Assembly (NCBI GenBank): GCA_916700875.1
Contig: CAKAKS010000175.1
Location: 1-64,000 of the forward strand
Source of the DNA: Sebastes aleutianus
Taxonomy: Eukaryota > Chordata > Actinopteri > Perciformes > Sebastidae
DNA length: 64,000 nucleotides
Direction: 5' to 3'
Position 1 is the first letter of the stretch. Every line of letters begins with the position of its first letter. The notes under the pieces are model-generated. The model was given only the letters and a program-made list of their open reading frames with translations. It did no database searches and was not told the DNA's origin. Shown one piece after another: positions 1-12,079 of this stretch. Both the position numbers and the translations under genes were made by a program.

Positions 1-92
1 TGTTTGGAGGCCGCCCAGCCCCGCTGTCATTGACGTCATCCACCAGAAAAACACCATTTGAAAGGGAGAAGAATGTCCATGACCCTCCTCCC

Positions 93-97
<5 letters not shown>

Positions 98-137
<40 letters not shown>
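98..137. repeat. (CT)n microsatellite in cbx7 intron
   Basis: An uninterrupted CT dinucleotide run lies in the intron before the first visible cbx7 exon. The rest of 1-314 is pyrimidine-rich intron with no other feature seen. Confidence 0.9.
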
Positions 138-139
<2 letters not shown>

Positions 140-314
140 CACTTTAAAGTGACAGTCATCCTTTTTTATTCTCTCTCTCACACTCACACAGAACAGAACA
201 GCTGCTTGTTTCTTTCTGCATCACACTGCTGGACCAGATTATTTAATATACAGGTTGTGTGAATGTGTCTCCTCTAAAAGCCCCTCCTCTCTCTCTCCTG
301 TCTCTCCTCCTCAG

Positions 315-516
315 GGTAATGTGGAGTATCTACTGAAATGGCAGGGATGGTCCCCAAAGTGAGTAAGCCTTGAGTCATCATCCTGTGATCTCATCCCTTC
401 AATATAAACTCAGTAGCCTTTTCAAAATATGCTTCTTGATACCTGAGCACACCATGTCCTGTGAAGATAGATAGATAGATAGATGGATAGATAGACTCAT
501 TTGAATGTGTCCTGTG

Positions 517-564
<48 letters not shown>

Positions 565-2865
565 CTTATTTGAATGTGTATTTGTGTTGGCAGGTACAGT
601 ACTTGGGAACCAGAGGACAATATTTTGGACCCGCGCCTGGTCCTGGCCTACGAAGAGCAGTGAGTAATCTTGGAGAGCTTCCTCTTTATGCTTGCAAAGC
701 ACTTTTATTTGTGTTTTCTTTTTTTGTTCTCTCGCTCACAGTCTGTTTCTCTTTGTCACTTTGTCTCTGTCCTCTTCTCCCGCCTCTCTCTCTCTCTCTC
801 CCAGTCAGGAGAAGATCAGAGCTCTGGCCTATCGAAGGAAAGGTCTCAGACCCAGGAGGCTCGTCCTGCGGGTATAGCGACACTTACTTGATACTTACTC
901 CACTACATCTTGAAAGCACATATTGTACTTTTTACTCCAATACATGTATTTGATAGCTTTAGTTACTAGTTACTTTGCAGATTTATATTATGATGTATTA
1001 TTATAGGTTAAACTATCCAACAATATATAAAGTAATTCAAATAAGCTCCACCTTTACCAGCTATCAGCAACATTAAAGTGTTAATCCATCATTAATGATA
1101 ATCTGATCATATAATAAATCATATTCTGAAATGGGCCATTCTGCACAATGTGTACTTTCACTTTTGGTACTTCAAGTATATTTTGATGCCAATACTTTTG
1201 TACTTTCACTTTAAGTAAGATTTTGAATTGTAGTATTGCTACTTTTATTTAAGTAAAATATATGAATACGTCTTCCGCCACTGTTCAGCACTAATGATAG
1301 CCTCAATAAACCAGAATGCAATGCAGTTAAAATACATGTTGTGTTTTGGAGCGAGAAGTTGAGCAAAAAGTTATTAAATTAAAACTGGAGTAAATAGTGA
1401 ACTTGCTGTGGACTATTTTTAGCGGTGGATGAATACACATTTTCTGAGCTAGTATTTTACAGTAGCAGGATGGTATATGTGGGATGACTCAAAATAAACT
1501 ACAGTGCCCATGTTCATCTTAATGAAGGAACATGTCACCCAGTGCAACAGTGTGATTCATTCATGTTTTTTAAAGCAATGCTAGATATCAGCATGTTAGC
1601 ATTATCACTGTGAGCATGTTAGCATGCTGATGTTAACATTTAGCTCAAAGGACAGGTGTGCCTAAGTACAGTCACACTGATGGCTATAGACTTTTTGGAC
1701 CAAGGTCGAGCTCTATGGCACAGAGGACTAGGCTATAATAAGGCTTTTACACACAGTCAGTACTTAGTAGGATCAATTAATTATTGGTTTTGGTCTTTTC
1801 ATGGGATTGGTTGACCGTAAGAAAAATATATAATATCACAAGATGTATATTTTAAGACTACATTTCCCATGAACACAGTAATGATCCATGTGTTAACTTG
1901 TCACCTTTGCTCTGCCCCAGAACCTCTTCGCCATGGACCTCCGCAGTGCCAACAAGATCTCGCAGAAGCCCCCACCTCGACTGCGTCTCTCCCTCACCCG
2001 CTCCATGAGTACAGACGTGGACCAGGGCGAGCGGGGCAGCCTGTACCGTCGCCTCGCCAGGAGAAAGAGCAAGCAGAGGGTGTTGAAACGGGGGTCAGAG
2101 GGACCCTCAAACAAAACCATCCTTCCGCTCAGGAAGAGGGAGGAGCCCGTCGAGGAGGACTGGGGCGTCACCAGCGAAGAAGACAAGCAGGAGTCTGAAA
2201 GCACCAATGAGGAGAGACGTGAAGACAGTTTATACGGTTGGTTTGTCAAGTTAATCACGTACAAATTCAGTACCTTGGTCATGACCATTGACCTCAGAAA
2301 ATGAACAAAATGTCTCTTTTTATTCCTTTAAGGTCAGTCAGAGTGCAGCTCCCCACCCCTGCTGGAGCGGCAGGACATAGAGATGGAGGTGGAAGAGAAG
2401 GTGGACGCCGACCTGACAACGGTAGGCACACAAACATGGATTGAAATGAGACAGAACCAAACGATCGCGTGCGACCAATCAAAAGACAATGCCTCTGTGC
2501 CTGAGGCCGTGCTGGAAGATGCGGTTTCCGTGGGCGACGGTTCAGATTGGGACAGAGTTGAGGAGGACTTGGAGTCAGGGTCGGAGTGTCCCACATTAGA
2601 GAGAAGCGTTTGTCAGAGCAACAACACGACCTCGGTGATAGTGAGCGTTCAGGCGGCAGGTGACTGTGCCACTACTGAGGCGACGAAGGAGGAAGAGGTG
2701 AGTGACGACAATCAGAGTGTTACCACGACGACACCAGGCAGTCAGACTGCTCTCGCTGCAGCAGAACATCCCGGGAAGGTGATTTCTACAGACGTGACTA
2801 TCAACTCTCTGACGGTGACTTTTAAAGAAGCCACGGTGGCTGAAGGCTTCTTTAAGGGCTTTTGA
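315..2865 (+). CDS. cbx7: Chromobox protein 7-like, Polycomb PRC1 component (3' five exons; exon 1 lies upstream)
   Basis: Exons by splice sites and continuous frame: 315-358, 594-659, 805-871, 1921-2236 and 2333-2865 (stop TGA), together 1026 nt or 341 codons plus stop. The first two exons encode the chromodomain from GNVEYLLKWQGW through YSTWEPEDNILDPRL; the next gives the ALAYRRKGLRPRR basic segment. Exon four starts NLFAMDLRS, resembling the CBX7 stretch YSMDLRS. The C-terminus (TDVTINSLTVTFKEA then AEGFFKGF) is the Pc/C-box that binds RING1 and resembles human CBX7 more than CBX2, 4, 6 or 8. The usual chromodomain start (about 24 residues) is missing because it lies before base 1. From family knowledge, CBX7 reads H3K27me3 in nuclear PRC1. 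The protein would be about 365 residues against 251 in human, mainly through an acidic Ser/Thr-rich insert before the Pc box. Which teleost paralogue (a or b) cannot be decided here. Confidence 0.92.
466..564. repeat. (GATA)n microsatellite, two blocks
   Basis: Two GATA/TAGA tetranucleotide blocks, separated by a short spacer containing a duplicated flank (cattTgaatgtg/cctgtgaagatag type), lie within the cbx7 intron just upstream of the exon at 594. Confidence 0.9.
885..1284 (+). mobile_element. Teleost non-autonomous DNA transposon fragment, 3' part
   Basis: The segment has the composition and ending (aagtaaaatatatgaatac then cttccgccactg) of a common fish MITE with terminal CAGTGGTGGAA-type repeats. 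The 5' part of the same family is seen at 49786-49930 and 51350-51470. It lies in the 1.05-kb cbx7 intron 872-1920. No coding capacity is seen. Confidence 0.6.
1556..1740. repeat. Interspersed repeat fragment in cbx7 intron
   Basis: The stretch contains the repetitive catgttagcatgctgatgtt-like motif frequently seen as dispersed sequence in teleost introns. The class is not determined. The rest of the intron to 1920 shows nothing further. Confidence 0.35.
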
Positions 2866-3896
2866 ATGATGAGAAAGACAGATGGAGAGAGATCAGAATA
2901 ACCATAAGTAGACTTGCCACTCATTTTGTATATGTAAATAGTTGTGTATGTTAGGTAATTTCCACATGTTTACAAAGCTACATTCATTACCTACTGAGTT
3001 CGATGAAGACATTGTTGCCTTTTGAATAAAAAATGAGTGGTAATTTTATCATTGTGGATCATTTATTAGGCGTGATAGCAAGCCGGAGGCCCCAAAAGTG
3101 TCCTCAAATCATCCATTGCAATCCAGAGGACTAAATGGATGTAAGTGGCAGGTTTCATTCGCGGGGTCACTGGGTTTACTGAGAGCGGGAGACAGACGCT
3201 GAGGCAGCAAACGTAACAGTCCACATTACTACTTCCATGCAGCTACTTTTTCCAGTCGTCCACAGTGCTTTCCAGCCAGACATCGGTCTTACACTCAGAT
3301 CTGTTCTCGGGGCCTGTTTCAGCCGCTCCTCTTTCTTATGATGTTTTGTAAAGATATTGCTCCTTTTTTCAGTATTTGCACAGAGATAACTGCATGCCCT
3401 GTCAGTCTGTGCCACACATGCACAAAGTCCTGTCCTGTGGTTTGTTGAAGAGGTTTATTTCCGTCACAAAAGAAATAAAACAAAGCGAAAGAATTAATGC
3501 CTGCCACTTAGATGAAGTTCTGCATTTCAAGGAGGCTTGACGCACAAAAAAGAAGTACACAGTTGTGCTTGCTGTCTGTCTGTCCTTTTACTTTTCAAGT
3601 ATGAAATGCTACCTGGTTCTATTTTCGTATTACCAATTGATAGTCCACTCTCTACACTAGCCTTTGTGCATTTCAAAAGAGGATATCAGTTTACACCGTC
3701 GCTGTTCCGCTGTGTACAAATGGAAGCAAATGTAGGTTAGGTCAGACTGTAATGAGCTATTATTTATTGCATGTCACATGTATAAGCTAAACTAACTTAT
3801 GTCACTTATATGTGTCTTTCTCTATGACAAAGATGAACTGTCAAACATGTCTTCTCTCAAAAAATGGATTTTTATTTTGACTGCATTTCCAATAAA
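2866..3896 (+). other. cbx7 3' UTR with candidate poly(A) signals
   Basis: Non-coding DNA follows the TGA. AATAAA hexamers occur at 3025-3030, 3474-3479 and 3891-3896. The last is followed by a GT-rich stretch, so both a short (about 170 nt) and a long (about 1 kb) 3' UTR are plausible. Transcript ends cannot be fixed without RNA data. Confidence 0.5.
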
Positions 3897-4645
3897 TATG
3901 TACTAAGATAACTGTCTCCTGGAGCGTGTTTATCATGTGGGATTACTTTTTATGTTCATTAAATATCAGATAGTGGGTTGAGGAAACATCACATCACAGC
4001 ACGACTTCAAGGCAGTTTTCCTTCTAAAAGAACTTTCTTGTGTAGTTATTTTACTTTAGACAAACTGAAGTACTGGAAGCATGAAGGCAGTCCTGATATT
4101 TACTCCTTAGAACAATACGGTAGCTGTTTGTGCAACCCGCTTGTAGTGTTTCAAAGATACACTGATTGAGTTTTGTGGTCAACAGCGCCCCCAAATCCCA
4201 AAGTTACATCTTGACAGTGTTGTATTCAAAACCACATAAACCGAGACCAAATCATGACCAAGGCAGGGCGAGACTGATTCAAGACTAGACCGGACCAGTG
4301 TGAGTCCCACGCAGCATGACACATTATAAAATGTGGAACATGCAAACCACAGAGACACTCCTCAAAATGTCATAAAAGATCCATATTTCCATAAAAACCC
4401 CACAGAAAACAAATGAAGATTCCTCTTCATTCACCTCTCTTATTGCCATGTATACTGTATATGTGTGTATGTTCAAATGTACCATGATAAGTGTCTTGAT
4501 AAAATAATCAAAAGGTATTGCAGTGGTGAATTTTATGTGTGGGAACGTTACTTTGTTTTCTACGAACAATCACAGTTATAAATCAGACAATGTACAGGCA
4601 ATTTAGTGACAGCCTTGCAGTAGTGTCCACTTTGTCGGCGACCGA
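3897..4645. other. Intergenic DNA between cbx7 and ep300, no gene seen
   Basis: No conserved coding frame or RNA gene is recognised. Short ORFs on both strands have no recognisable homology. Confidence 0.5.
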
Positions 4646-4950
4646 GACGGGACAAACATACTATACTATCACTTTTTTTACTTTTTAAGACTTACTATAC
4701 TATGTCGTTTTATTATTTTTTTAATGACACACTATACTTTGACTTTTTTTTACTTTTTATGACATACTATATATTTTTTTTACTTTTTATGACATACTAT
4801 ACTATGTCTTTTTATGATTTTTTAATGACACACTATACTATGACTTTTTTACTTTTTAAGGACATTCTGTACTATGACTTTTTTTTCTCATTTTTATGAC
4901 ATATTTTTTTTTTTTTTACTTTTTATGACTTTTTATGACTTTTTATGACA
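4646..4950. repeat. Degenerate tandem repeat (ACTTTTTATGACATACTATACTATG-type)
   Basis: About a dozen imperfect units built from ctttttatgacatactat and ctatgacttttt alternate across roughly 300 bases. The short + strand ORF through it is low-complexity Phe/Tyr/Met/Thr and is not a gene. Confidence 0.8.
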
Positions 4951-6244
4951 TCCTATGTAATTACTCTTCTCAAACCTGCTGCTACTCTGAGCTCTGTTTT
5001 CTCAGCCTTTTGAAACCTTAATGATCTGAAATATAACTGTAACTTTTCCCTTTTTTTCAAACCAGGTATTTTACTTAAACTCTGTCAAAATATACAGTTA
5101 CAATACAATAATGCTTTCCACCACTGAATGTGTTATGCATCCACTAATACTGCCTCGAATGTGAAAAATCGTACTGCCCGGTGTCACCATTAGAGGGCGT
5201 GTTGTTCTCAGGAAAGACAGATTACTGTAAGTGACGCCATCAAGTGCAAGTTAATAGTCTCTGAATCATAGGTTCAGTATGTCTGAAGAGCAGCAGTGGA
5301 CGGGGGACGGGGGGTAGACACTAACAAGGAACATCATTTAGACGACATTCAGCTCTTAGTGCTTCTTAATCACTTGCTACTGTGAATTTGGAATCGTAGT
5401 TAAGCTGGAAAAAGGGAAAATTACACACGTTATCCTGTAAAATCACAAAATCCGTGTCAGTGCTGGGATGTAGGCCTACGTTTCCTGCTCATCCTCTTAC
5501 AAATACAATCTATTTGCAGATGGTAAAGATTACGAAACAGGTTAACGTTCATAAGTGCATAGATTTGAAGGGAATCAAGGTTTTACTTAGCGGTCGGTAA
5601 TTTAGTATTCTTGCTCAATAAGATGTAGTTCTGCTGATGTTTAATGCTCCATATTGATATAACTAATGCCCGCAAGAAAATTCAGTTAATGTGGCAGCAA
5701 AATAAAAGTGATGAAATGTATACAATCTAATCCTAATCAGACAACTTGAATACAATAAGAAACTGTGGAAACACTAGAAATAATATCCAAACATAAAAGT
5801 AAAGCTAAGGTCAGTGCCAGGTTTAGAAACTTTTAAAGAAGAATGGCACATTTGGAAAATGAGTAAAAATGAGTAAAAATGTAAAGCTTGGCAATAATGA
5901 ACTGCTATAATGAACTATAATGAACTAAATATGTACATAGTTTACTCAATGTAATAAATGGTTGCCAAACAAACGTTTAATATTCTAGTTTTAAATAATA
6001 AAATAGCTGTATAAACAAACTGATTATGAGACTTCTACAAACAAGACACAAAACGACGACAAATGACGAGGTCATGTTGTTTGTAATCAATTATGATGTC
6101 TTTGTGGTCGTTTTGCATCTCCAGTGATCGGCCAATCAGATGTGCCTTCCTTGGCCCCGCCATGGCTACTATGAATATGTGATACACTTAACAATGTTAA
6201 AAGTAGCCTAATGTAAGACTGTTGAGGAAAAGAAAATACGTTGT
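4951..6244. other. AT-rich intergenic DNA
   Basis: No exon, RNA gene or clear repeat boundary is recognised. A small direct repeat (atgagtaaaa, two copies) occurs near 5862-5882. Confidence 0.4.
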
Positions 6245-6888
6245 GTATCGATTAAAAACTTGAATCACTATTAATCGAATGATTGTCCGTAGTTAATTGT
6301 GATTAATCGCAAATTATTCGCTTATATGTTATCTGTTCAAAATGTACCTTAAAGGGAGATTTGTCAAGTATTTAATACTCTCGTCACAAATCAATGACAA
6401 ATATTGTCCAGAAACCCTCACAGGTACTGCATTTAGCATAAAAAATATGCTCAAATCATAACATGGCAAACTGCAGCCCAACAGGCAACAACAGCTGTCA
6501 GTGTGTCAGTGTGCTGACTTGACTATGACTTGCCCCAAACTGCATGTGATTATCATAAAGTGGGCATGTCTGTAAAGGGGAGACTCGTGGGTACCCATAG
6601 AACCCATTTTCATTCAAACATCTTGAGGTCAGAGGTCAAGGGACCCCTGTGAAAATGGCCATGACATTTTTTCCCTCGCCAAAATTTAGCCCAAGTTTGG
6701 AGCGAGCTCTAACCTCCTACCAATGGATTCTTTAGGTTTTCTAGTTTCATATGATGCCAGTATCTTCACTCTAGCTTTGAAAGTGAGCCTGCTACAATCT
6801 AAAAATCGAAGGTTGTGTTAATATGTTAAAGAAATTAGTGCCGTAAAAACAAATTTGAGTTATCGCGTTTACTTTGACAGCCCTAGTT
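6245..6888. mobile_element. MITE-like non-autonomous DNA transposon
   Basis: The block begins with attaatcg-type palindromic sequence and ends gttatcgcgtttactttgacagccctag. It also contains the internal gtacccatagaacccatttt and aggtcaagggacccctgtga segments characteristic of a very abundant teleost MITE. The left end is degraded. There is no ORF. Confidence 0.65.
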
Positions 6889-7257
6889 GTATATGTATCA
6901 GTATGTCTGATAAGGTCCATCTGATGCACATGCCGCTGTAGGAATGCCGACTCCATTTTTGCAGTGATGTGATTGGCTGTTGGCAGGGTTTGATCTGATC
7001 TGGAATAGGTTAGCTGTGCAGGTTACCATGGTGATCTATCTTAATTAAAAGTGAACCAGCTTCATGACGCTGGTAAAGCAGAACTTAGGCCAAAGACACC
7101 CGAATTACACACCGTCACTTCATGATCCCATACTCCCAAGGTCTTTTTCTAAAAAGGTAGACGCATGGTTCGTTGTACTTCTTATATTCACCAAATACAC
7201 AATGTGATTTCTAACAAACTGCCACATGCAGGACACGTCACTGTTGGTAATTTTCAT

Positions 7258-8626
7258 TTTTATTATAAAAAACAGTATTTGAGTCCACAGTTTGTGTTTC
7301 CTTTGTACAGTAAAAAATATTAAATTAAACTCCCAAAGTTCTTAGCAGAAAGATAAAGAGGATGGAGTTTGAGGGGAGGGAGAGCAACTTCCCCCAGAGG
7401 AAGAGGAGGAAGAGAAGGAGGGGGGAGGGGATTTAAAGTCCAAGGGGAGCAGCAAAGGGGACGAGGCAGAAAGAGACGGAGAGCGAGTGCTCCTACTTTT
7501 CTCCTCATTTCTGTGCAACACAGTTCATTTGGATCAAAATCCTCTGTTTACTCCAAACAGCGGAATCCTAAAAACACTAAAAGGAGCCCCACCCCACCCA
7601 TATTTTTTCACATCCCAGCCCATGTACGCAAAATGTTTCAGGCACACAGGTATGCACCCCCCCTCCCCAAGCCTCCACTGCTCCATATTAAGCGTCTTTA
7701 AAGGAAGGAGTGCACACACATTCGAGGGAGAGGGCTTGCATGTTTGCGAGGGAAGAGTCCCTTCCAGCATGACCGATGTCCAATACAGAAGCTGGTCCGC
7801 CGGGACGTCACAATAAGTCCGTTCAACATCTCAAACTCACAGCAGACCCTCAACCACTGCAAGGAAACACTGACATTTAATTATTCCCACCTGGACAGAC
7901 CCAACTAAAGACATCTAGAGTGAAATGAAATATCCACTACCCCCGTCATAACAGTCAATAACAAAAATATATTTCTATACGAATTGTAGCAGTCTCAGGG
8001 TACATAACACCCCCACCCCACCCCCCAAAAGAAAACAATAAATAAAGCAAACCCAAACATTTAAAAAAAAAAAGAAAAAGAAAAAAATGAAGATATGCAT
8101 CATGTTTGGATTTACATTAATAATAATCCACATCACTCTGCAAAACAGAAATAGACAGACAGACTGAATGATGGGGGAACCGATAAAAAAAGTTCTTTGC
8201 ATTAAATCATTTCCTCTTTAATTCTTGACCACTTTTAAAATCTTAAAAACATTTCTTAAAAAAGGCAAGTACTCCTATTTACCCCCGAAAATATCACCTT
8301 TCTTGTATTCAGCAAGAGGTGGAGGTGAGGGGGGGTGCTAGAGAAACCATCCCCCTCTTTGTCCACAATTGGCAAAAAAATATATTAACAGCAATAACTT
8401 ACAATTCATTTATTCTAATTTATTTAACGACTGCTTGATTTATTGTTCATCTCCCATAGGAAGTTCAGTTCAATGCATCTTTATTGAAAACATTTTAAAT
8501 AACATTTAATAATAGTATAAAAAAGAAAGGCTAAGTAATAACAATAACACTGTCCTGGGTGAGTGCAGTTTGTGCGAAGAATCACGGAGCGTTTTTCAGC
8601 TCGACTTGACACGTTAAGTAGAATTC
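7258..8626 (-). other. ep300 3' UTR with candidate poly(A) signals
   Basis: This non-coding stretch follows the ep300 stop on the - strand. AATAAA (read as tttatt on +) occurs at 7258-7263, and three more cluster at 8409-8444. A UTR of about 1.37 kb would be near the size known for vertebrate p300. It contains purine-rich and poly(A)/poly(C) runs but no conserved ORF. Confidence 0.5.
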
Positions 8627-9119
8627 CTACATGATGTCTAAAGGGTTGTGATTCATATTCTGGCCCAGCGGGTCCTGACCGTTGCCCCCCGGCCCGTGTA
8701 GACCGGCCATGCCGCTCAGCTGAGACAGCATGGCGCTCGGGTCCGACCCAAACTGCTCCATAGAGTTCTGTTGCTGCTGCTGGGACGTCGACTGTTGTTG
8801 CGGAGGGCCCACCATGCCCGGGTGGTGCTGGTTCAGGTGGCCTGGGTGTGGGGAACCCGTCTGCATCTGGGGAGAGATGTGATGTGGGGAGGGCTGAGGC
8901 TGCATGCGCGGGGACGGGCTGGAGTGTGGCGGCTGGGACTGGGGTCTGGGCGAAGGCTGCGGGGATCGCACCTGGTTAGCTAGCGACGTGGACATCGCCT
9001 GGCCCTGCAGGTGGGGGTGCGGGTGTGGTGACTGGGCCATCTGTTGCGGCTGCTGAGGGCTCATGGGATTACTGTGCTGGGCTGGTGACCCCCCAGGGCC
9101 CAGATGCTGATGCTGCTGA

Positions 9120-9159
<40 letters not shown>

Positions 9160-9737
9160 GCAGCCTCTGGTGGAGGGCCTGTTGGAGCAGAGCCTGAGAG
9201 GATGGAGGTGGGGGGCCACTTTGAGTGGGCTGAGGGCCCTGAGGTGGCTGCTGAGGACCTCCTACACCCCCTCCACCTGGCCCCGCATCACCCCCTGGCA
9301 GACCAGCCATGGCATTATGCTGCTGCTGCTGCTGCTGCTGCTGCATCTGGAGGTGGTGCTGGTGCTGGAGCCTCTGCTGAAGTGCAGCAGCTGTGGCCTG
9401 CTGCTGGGCCACTGACCCTGGGTAACCTTGCCCCTGCTGGCCTGGGGGACCTCCAGGCTGCTGAGGGCCAAGAGGCGGACCTCCAGGTGGTCCCTGTCCA
9501 ACTGTAGGTGGCTGCATCCCAGGCTGGCCCATGTAGCCCTGCCCCTGCGGTGGCTGTGGCTGCTGGAACTGACCGTGATTTACTCCCATTTGTTGTTGTT
9601 GTTGTTGTTGCTGCTGCTGTTGTTGTTGTTGCTGTTGCTGCTGGAGATGCCGTCTCAGGAGCAGCTCTCTAAACTGGGGACTGTTGAGATTTCCCATCTG
9701 TGACCCCTGGCCCTGCATACCTCTTCCTCCACCTTGC

Positions 9738-9783
<46 letters not shown>

Positions 9784-9826
9784 GAGCCGCCGCTTGCTGC
9801 TGTTGTAAACTGCTGGGCATCGGCCT

Positions 9827-9877
<51 letters not shown>

Positions 9878-10418
9878 CTGTTGCTGTTGCTGTTGGAGCT
9901 GCTGCTGCTGCTGCTGCAGCTGTTGTTGCTGCTGAACCTGCTGTAGCTGGGCCATAGTGGCCATGTTGACATTCGTCCCTCCCTGACCCCCCATGTGTAT
10001 CCCCGGCTGGCCGCCACCTGCAGCATTCATGTTCACCTGTGGGCCCACTCCAGCCATGACATTACCAACAGGACCCCCTGTGGGACCAGGACCTCCAGGG
10101 ACACCACCTGGTCCACCTGGGCCCCCCTGAACCCCCTTGTATTTTGAGGCCCTCTGCTTGATAAAAGCAGCCATGAGCTGTGGGTTAGAACGCAAGATGT
10201 TGAGGACTTGCTGTTGCTGGAGCGGCGAGCTAGGTGAGCGGAGAGTCCGTAACAGCTCCTGTAGGGCTGCCTGAGGGATGTTCCCACCAGCAACACCACC
10301 TGGGACACCAGCAGCTCCAGGGACAGCTCCACCTGGGATCCCACCACCAGCACCTTGCTGCTGCAGCTGCTGCTGTTGTGCCATATTCATCAAGGCAGCG
10401 TGGCCCTGAGCTTGTTGG

Positions 10419-10484
<66 letters not shown>

Positions 10485-12079
10485 AGCTGTTGTTGCATTT
10501 GCTGCTGCTGCTGCGCTTGTTGTTGTTGTTGTTGAGCTGCCATCATGGCTGGATGGCTCATTTGGTTCATAATAGCTTGCCTCTGCTGAGGTGGCATCCC
10601 CTGGCTTGCCCACTGCTGTTGCTGCTGCTGAGGGTTTTGATGTGGAGCACCCATCCTCTGTTGTTGAAGCTGTACCTGAGTGGGCAGCTGGCTCTGGGGC
10701 AGGTTACCCTGCTGAGGGGATTGCTGCATGGGCCCACCAGCGCCAACCATCATCCCTGGCGGAGCACCTTGTTGTTGCTCCATGTGGGCCCGAGCAGCCG
10801 CCACTGCCGCTTGTGTCTGTGGTGGCATACCCTGGGCTCCGACCATCCCTACTGCCCCCGGGTGTCCCATGCCCATCTGTTGACCCTGACCCTGTTGATG
10901 GTGAGGGTGAGGCGGCATCAAGCCTGCAGCTGCCTGGGCCGCTTGTCTCTGCAGAGCCATCTTCCTCTGAGCATCGGCTACCTGTTGGATCTTCATGGCA
11001 ATTTCTACTGCTGCCGGTGGAGGGCCAGAAGGAGGCTGCTGCTGCTGCTGTGGAAGGGACGGCTGGCCCTGGGCCTGACCGGGAGGTTGTTGACCCCCGA
11101 CACTTCCGGCCATGACGGCGCCACCGAGCTGCTGCTGGGGAGGCGTTGCGGAGCCAAGGACCGGTTTTCCCTGGGATTGATGGATTGGGGAGGAGCCTGG
11201 GGGTCTGCCGGCATACGGAGGCAAACTGTTGGGGTGCTGCTGGAGCTGTTGAGGGTTGGTCCCTGCTCCACTTTGCTGCTGGACCTGAGGAAGCATCTGC
11301 TGCTGATGTTGGGGAGAGCCCATTATCCCCCCAGGCCCGCCTCCTCCTCCACCCGCCATCTGCTGGAACTGGTGGTGAAGGTGTTGAGGATGTTGAGGAG
11401 GCATGCCACCTTGTGAGGGCATTCCACCTGGCTGCTGTTGCTGCTGAACTCCAGGTCCAGGGCCCATCCCCTGCTGCGTGACTGGGGGCATGGCCTGAGT
11501 CGGGGTCTGGGGTGTTGGGGGCTGGGTTCCACCAGAAGTTGGGGTACTGGGCGCCGTGGTGCCATTGTTCCCTGGTGATGGAAGCCCTACAACAGGTCCT
11601 CCCGGAGGCCCTACGGCCGCCTGCCCCACCCTCTGCATGCTGGCCATCCTCCTCCTCAACATCTGGGCCTGCTGGAGCCGGTGCTGCAGCTGCTGCTGCC
11701 GGAGCTTTTGCTTGATGTTCAGACAGAACGGGACGGGACATTTGTTCTCCTGACAGTGTTTGGCGTGGTAGCAGCACAGAGCGATGAGCTGCTTGCAGAT
11801 GGGACAGCCGCCGTTCGTCTTGCGCTTGCAGCCTTTTGTGTGCTGAACAACGCGCTTCATCTTCTGGCAGGATGGCAGGGAGCAGTTGGCGTTGCGGCAC
11901 TGGCATGCGTGGACAAGAGACTGGATGCAGCGCTGGATGCTGAGACGGCGAGAGTCTCCGGGACTCTGGGTAGCTGCTGCTGCCTGGTTGTTGCTGTCGT
12001 CGTCCAGTCCAAGCCCCAGCTTATCCATCTTGTGCTCATGGCCTTTAGTGTTGTAGCAGGTGATGCACAAGTCATAGTC
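8627..12079 (-). CDS. ep300: ep300 last coding exon 30 (ZZ end, TAZ2/CH3, NCBD and Gln-rich C-terminus)
   Basis: The 3453-nt exon begins DYDLCITCYNTKGHEHKMDK, completing ZZ. TAZ2 follows (RRLSIQRCIQSLVHACQCRN to HRLQQAQMLRRRMASMQR) with its zinc-ligand Cys/His residues intact. A long Gln/Pro/Gly/Met region follows. The NCBD helices read QAALQELLRTLRSPSSPLQQ and VLNILRSNPQLMAAFIKQR. The tail ends MNHNPLDIM and TAG. Several polyQ runs (one 21 pure CAG, others with Leu, Met or His breaks) make this exon much longer than in human. The + strand ORFs in it (Leu, Cys or Ala runs) are artefacts of the repeat. Confidence 0.96.

Noticed and set aside
315..2865. Assignment as cbx2, cbx4, cbx6 or cbx8
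   Set aside because: The linker MDLRS, the LPLRKR segment and the Pc box ending AEGFF match CBX7 best. There is no AT-hook as in CBX2 and no GPKKRGPKPK as in CBX6/8.
9684..9957. Cys-rich and Ala-rich + strand ORFs
   Set aside because: These are frame-shifted readings of the (CTG)n strand, with no homology and the expected antisense pattern.
10355..11416. Long + strand ORF with Leu runs opposite the ep300 last exon
   Set aside because: It is the reverse-strand reading of CAG repeats (CTG as Leu) and of TAZ2 coding sequence. The - strand has the conserved protein.
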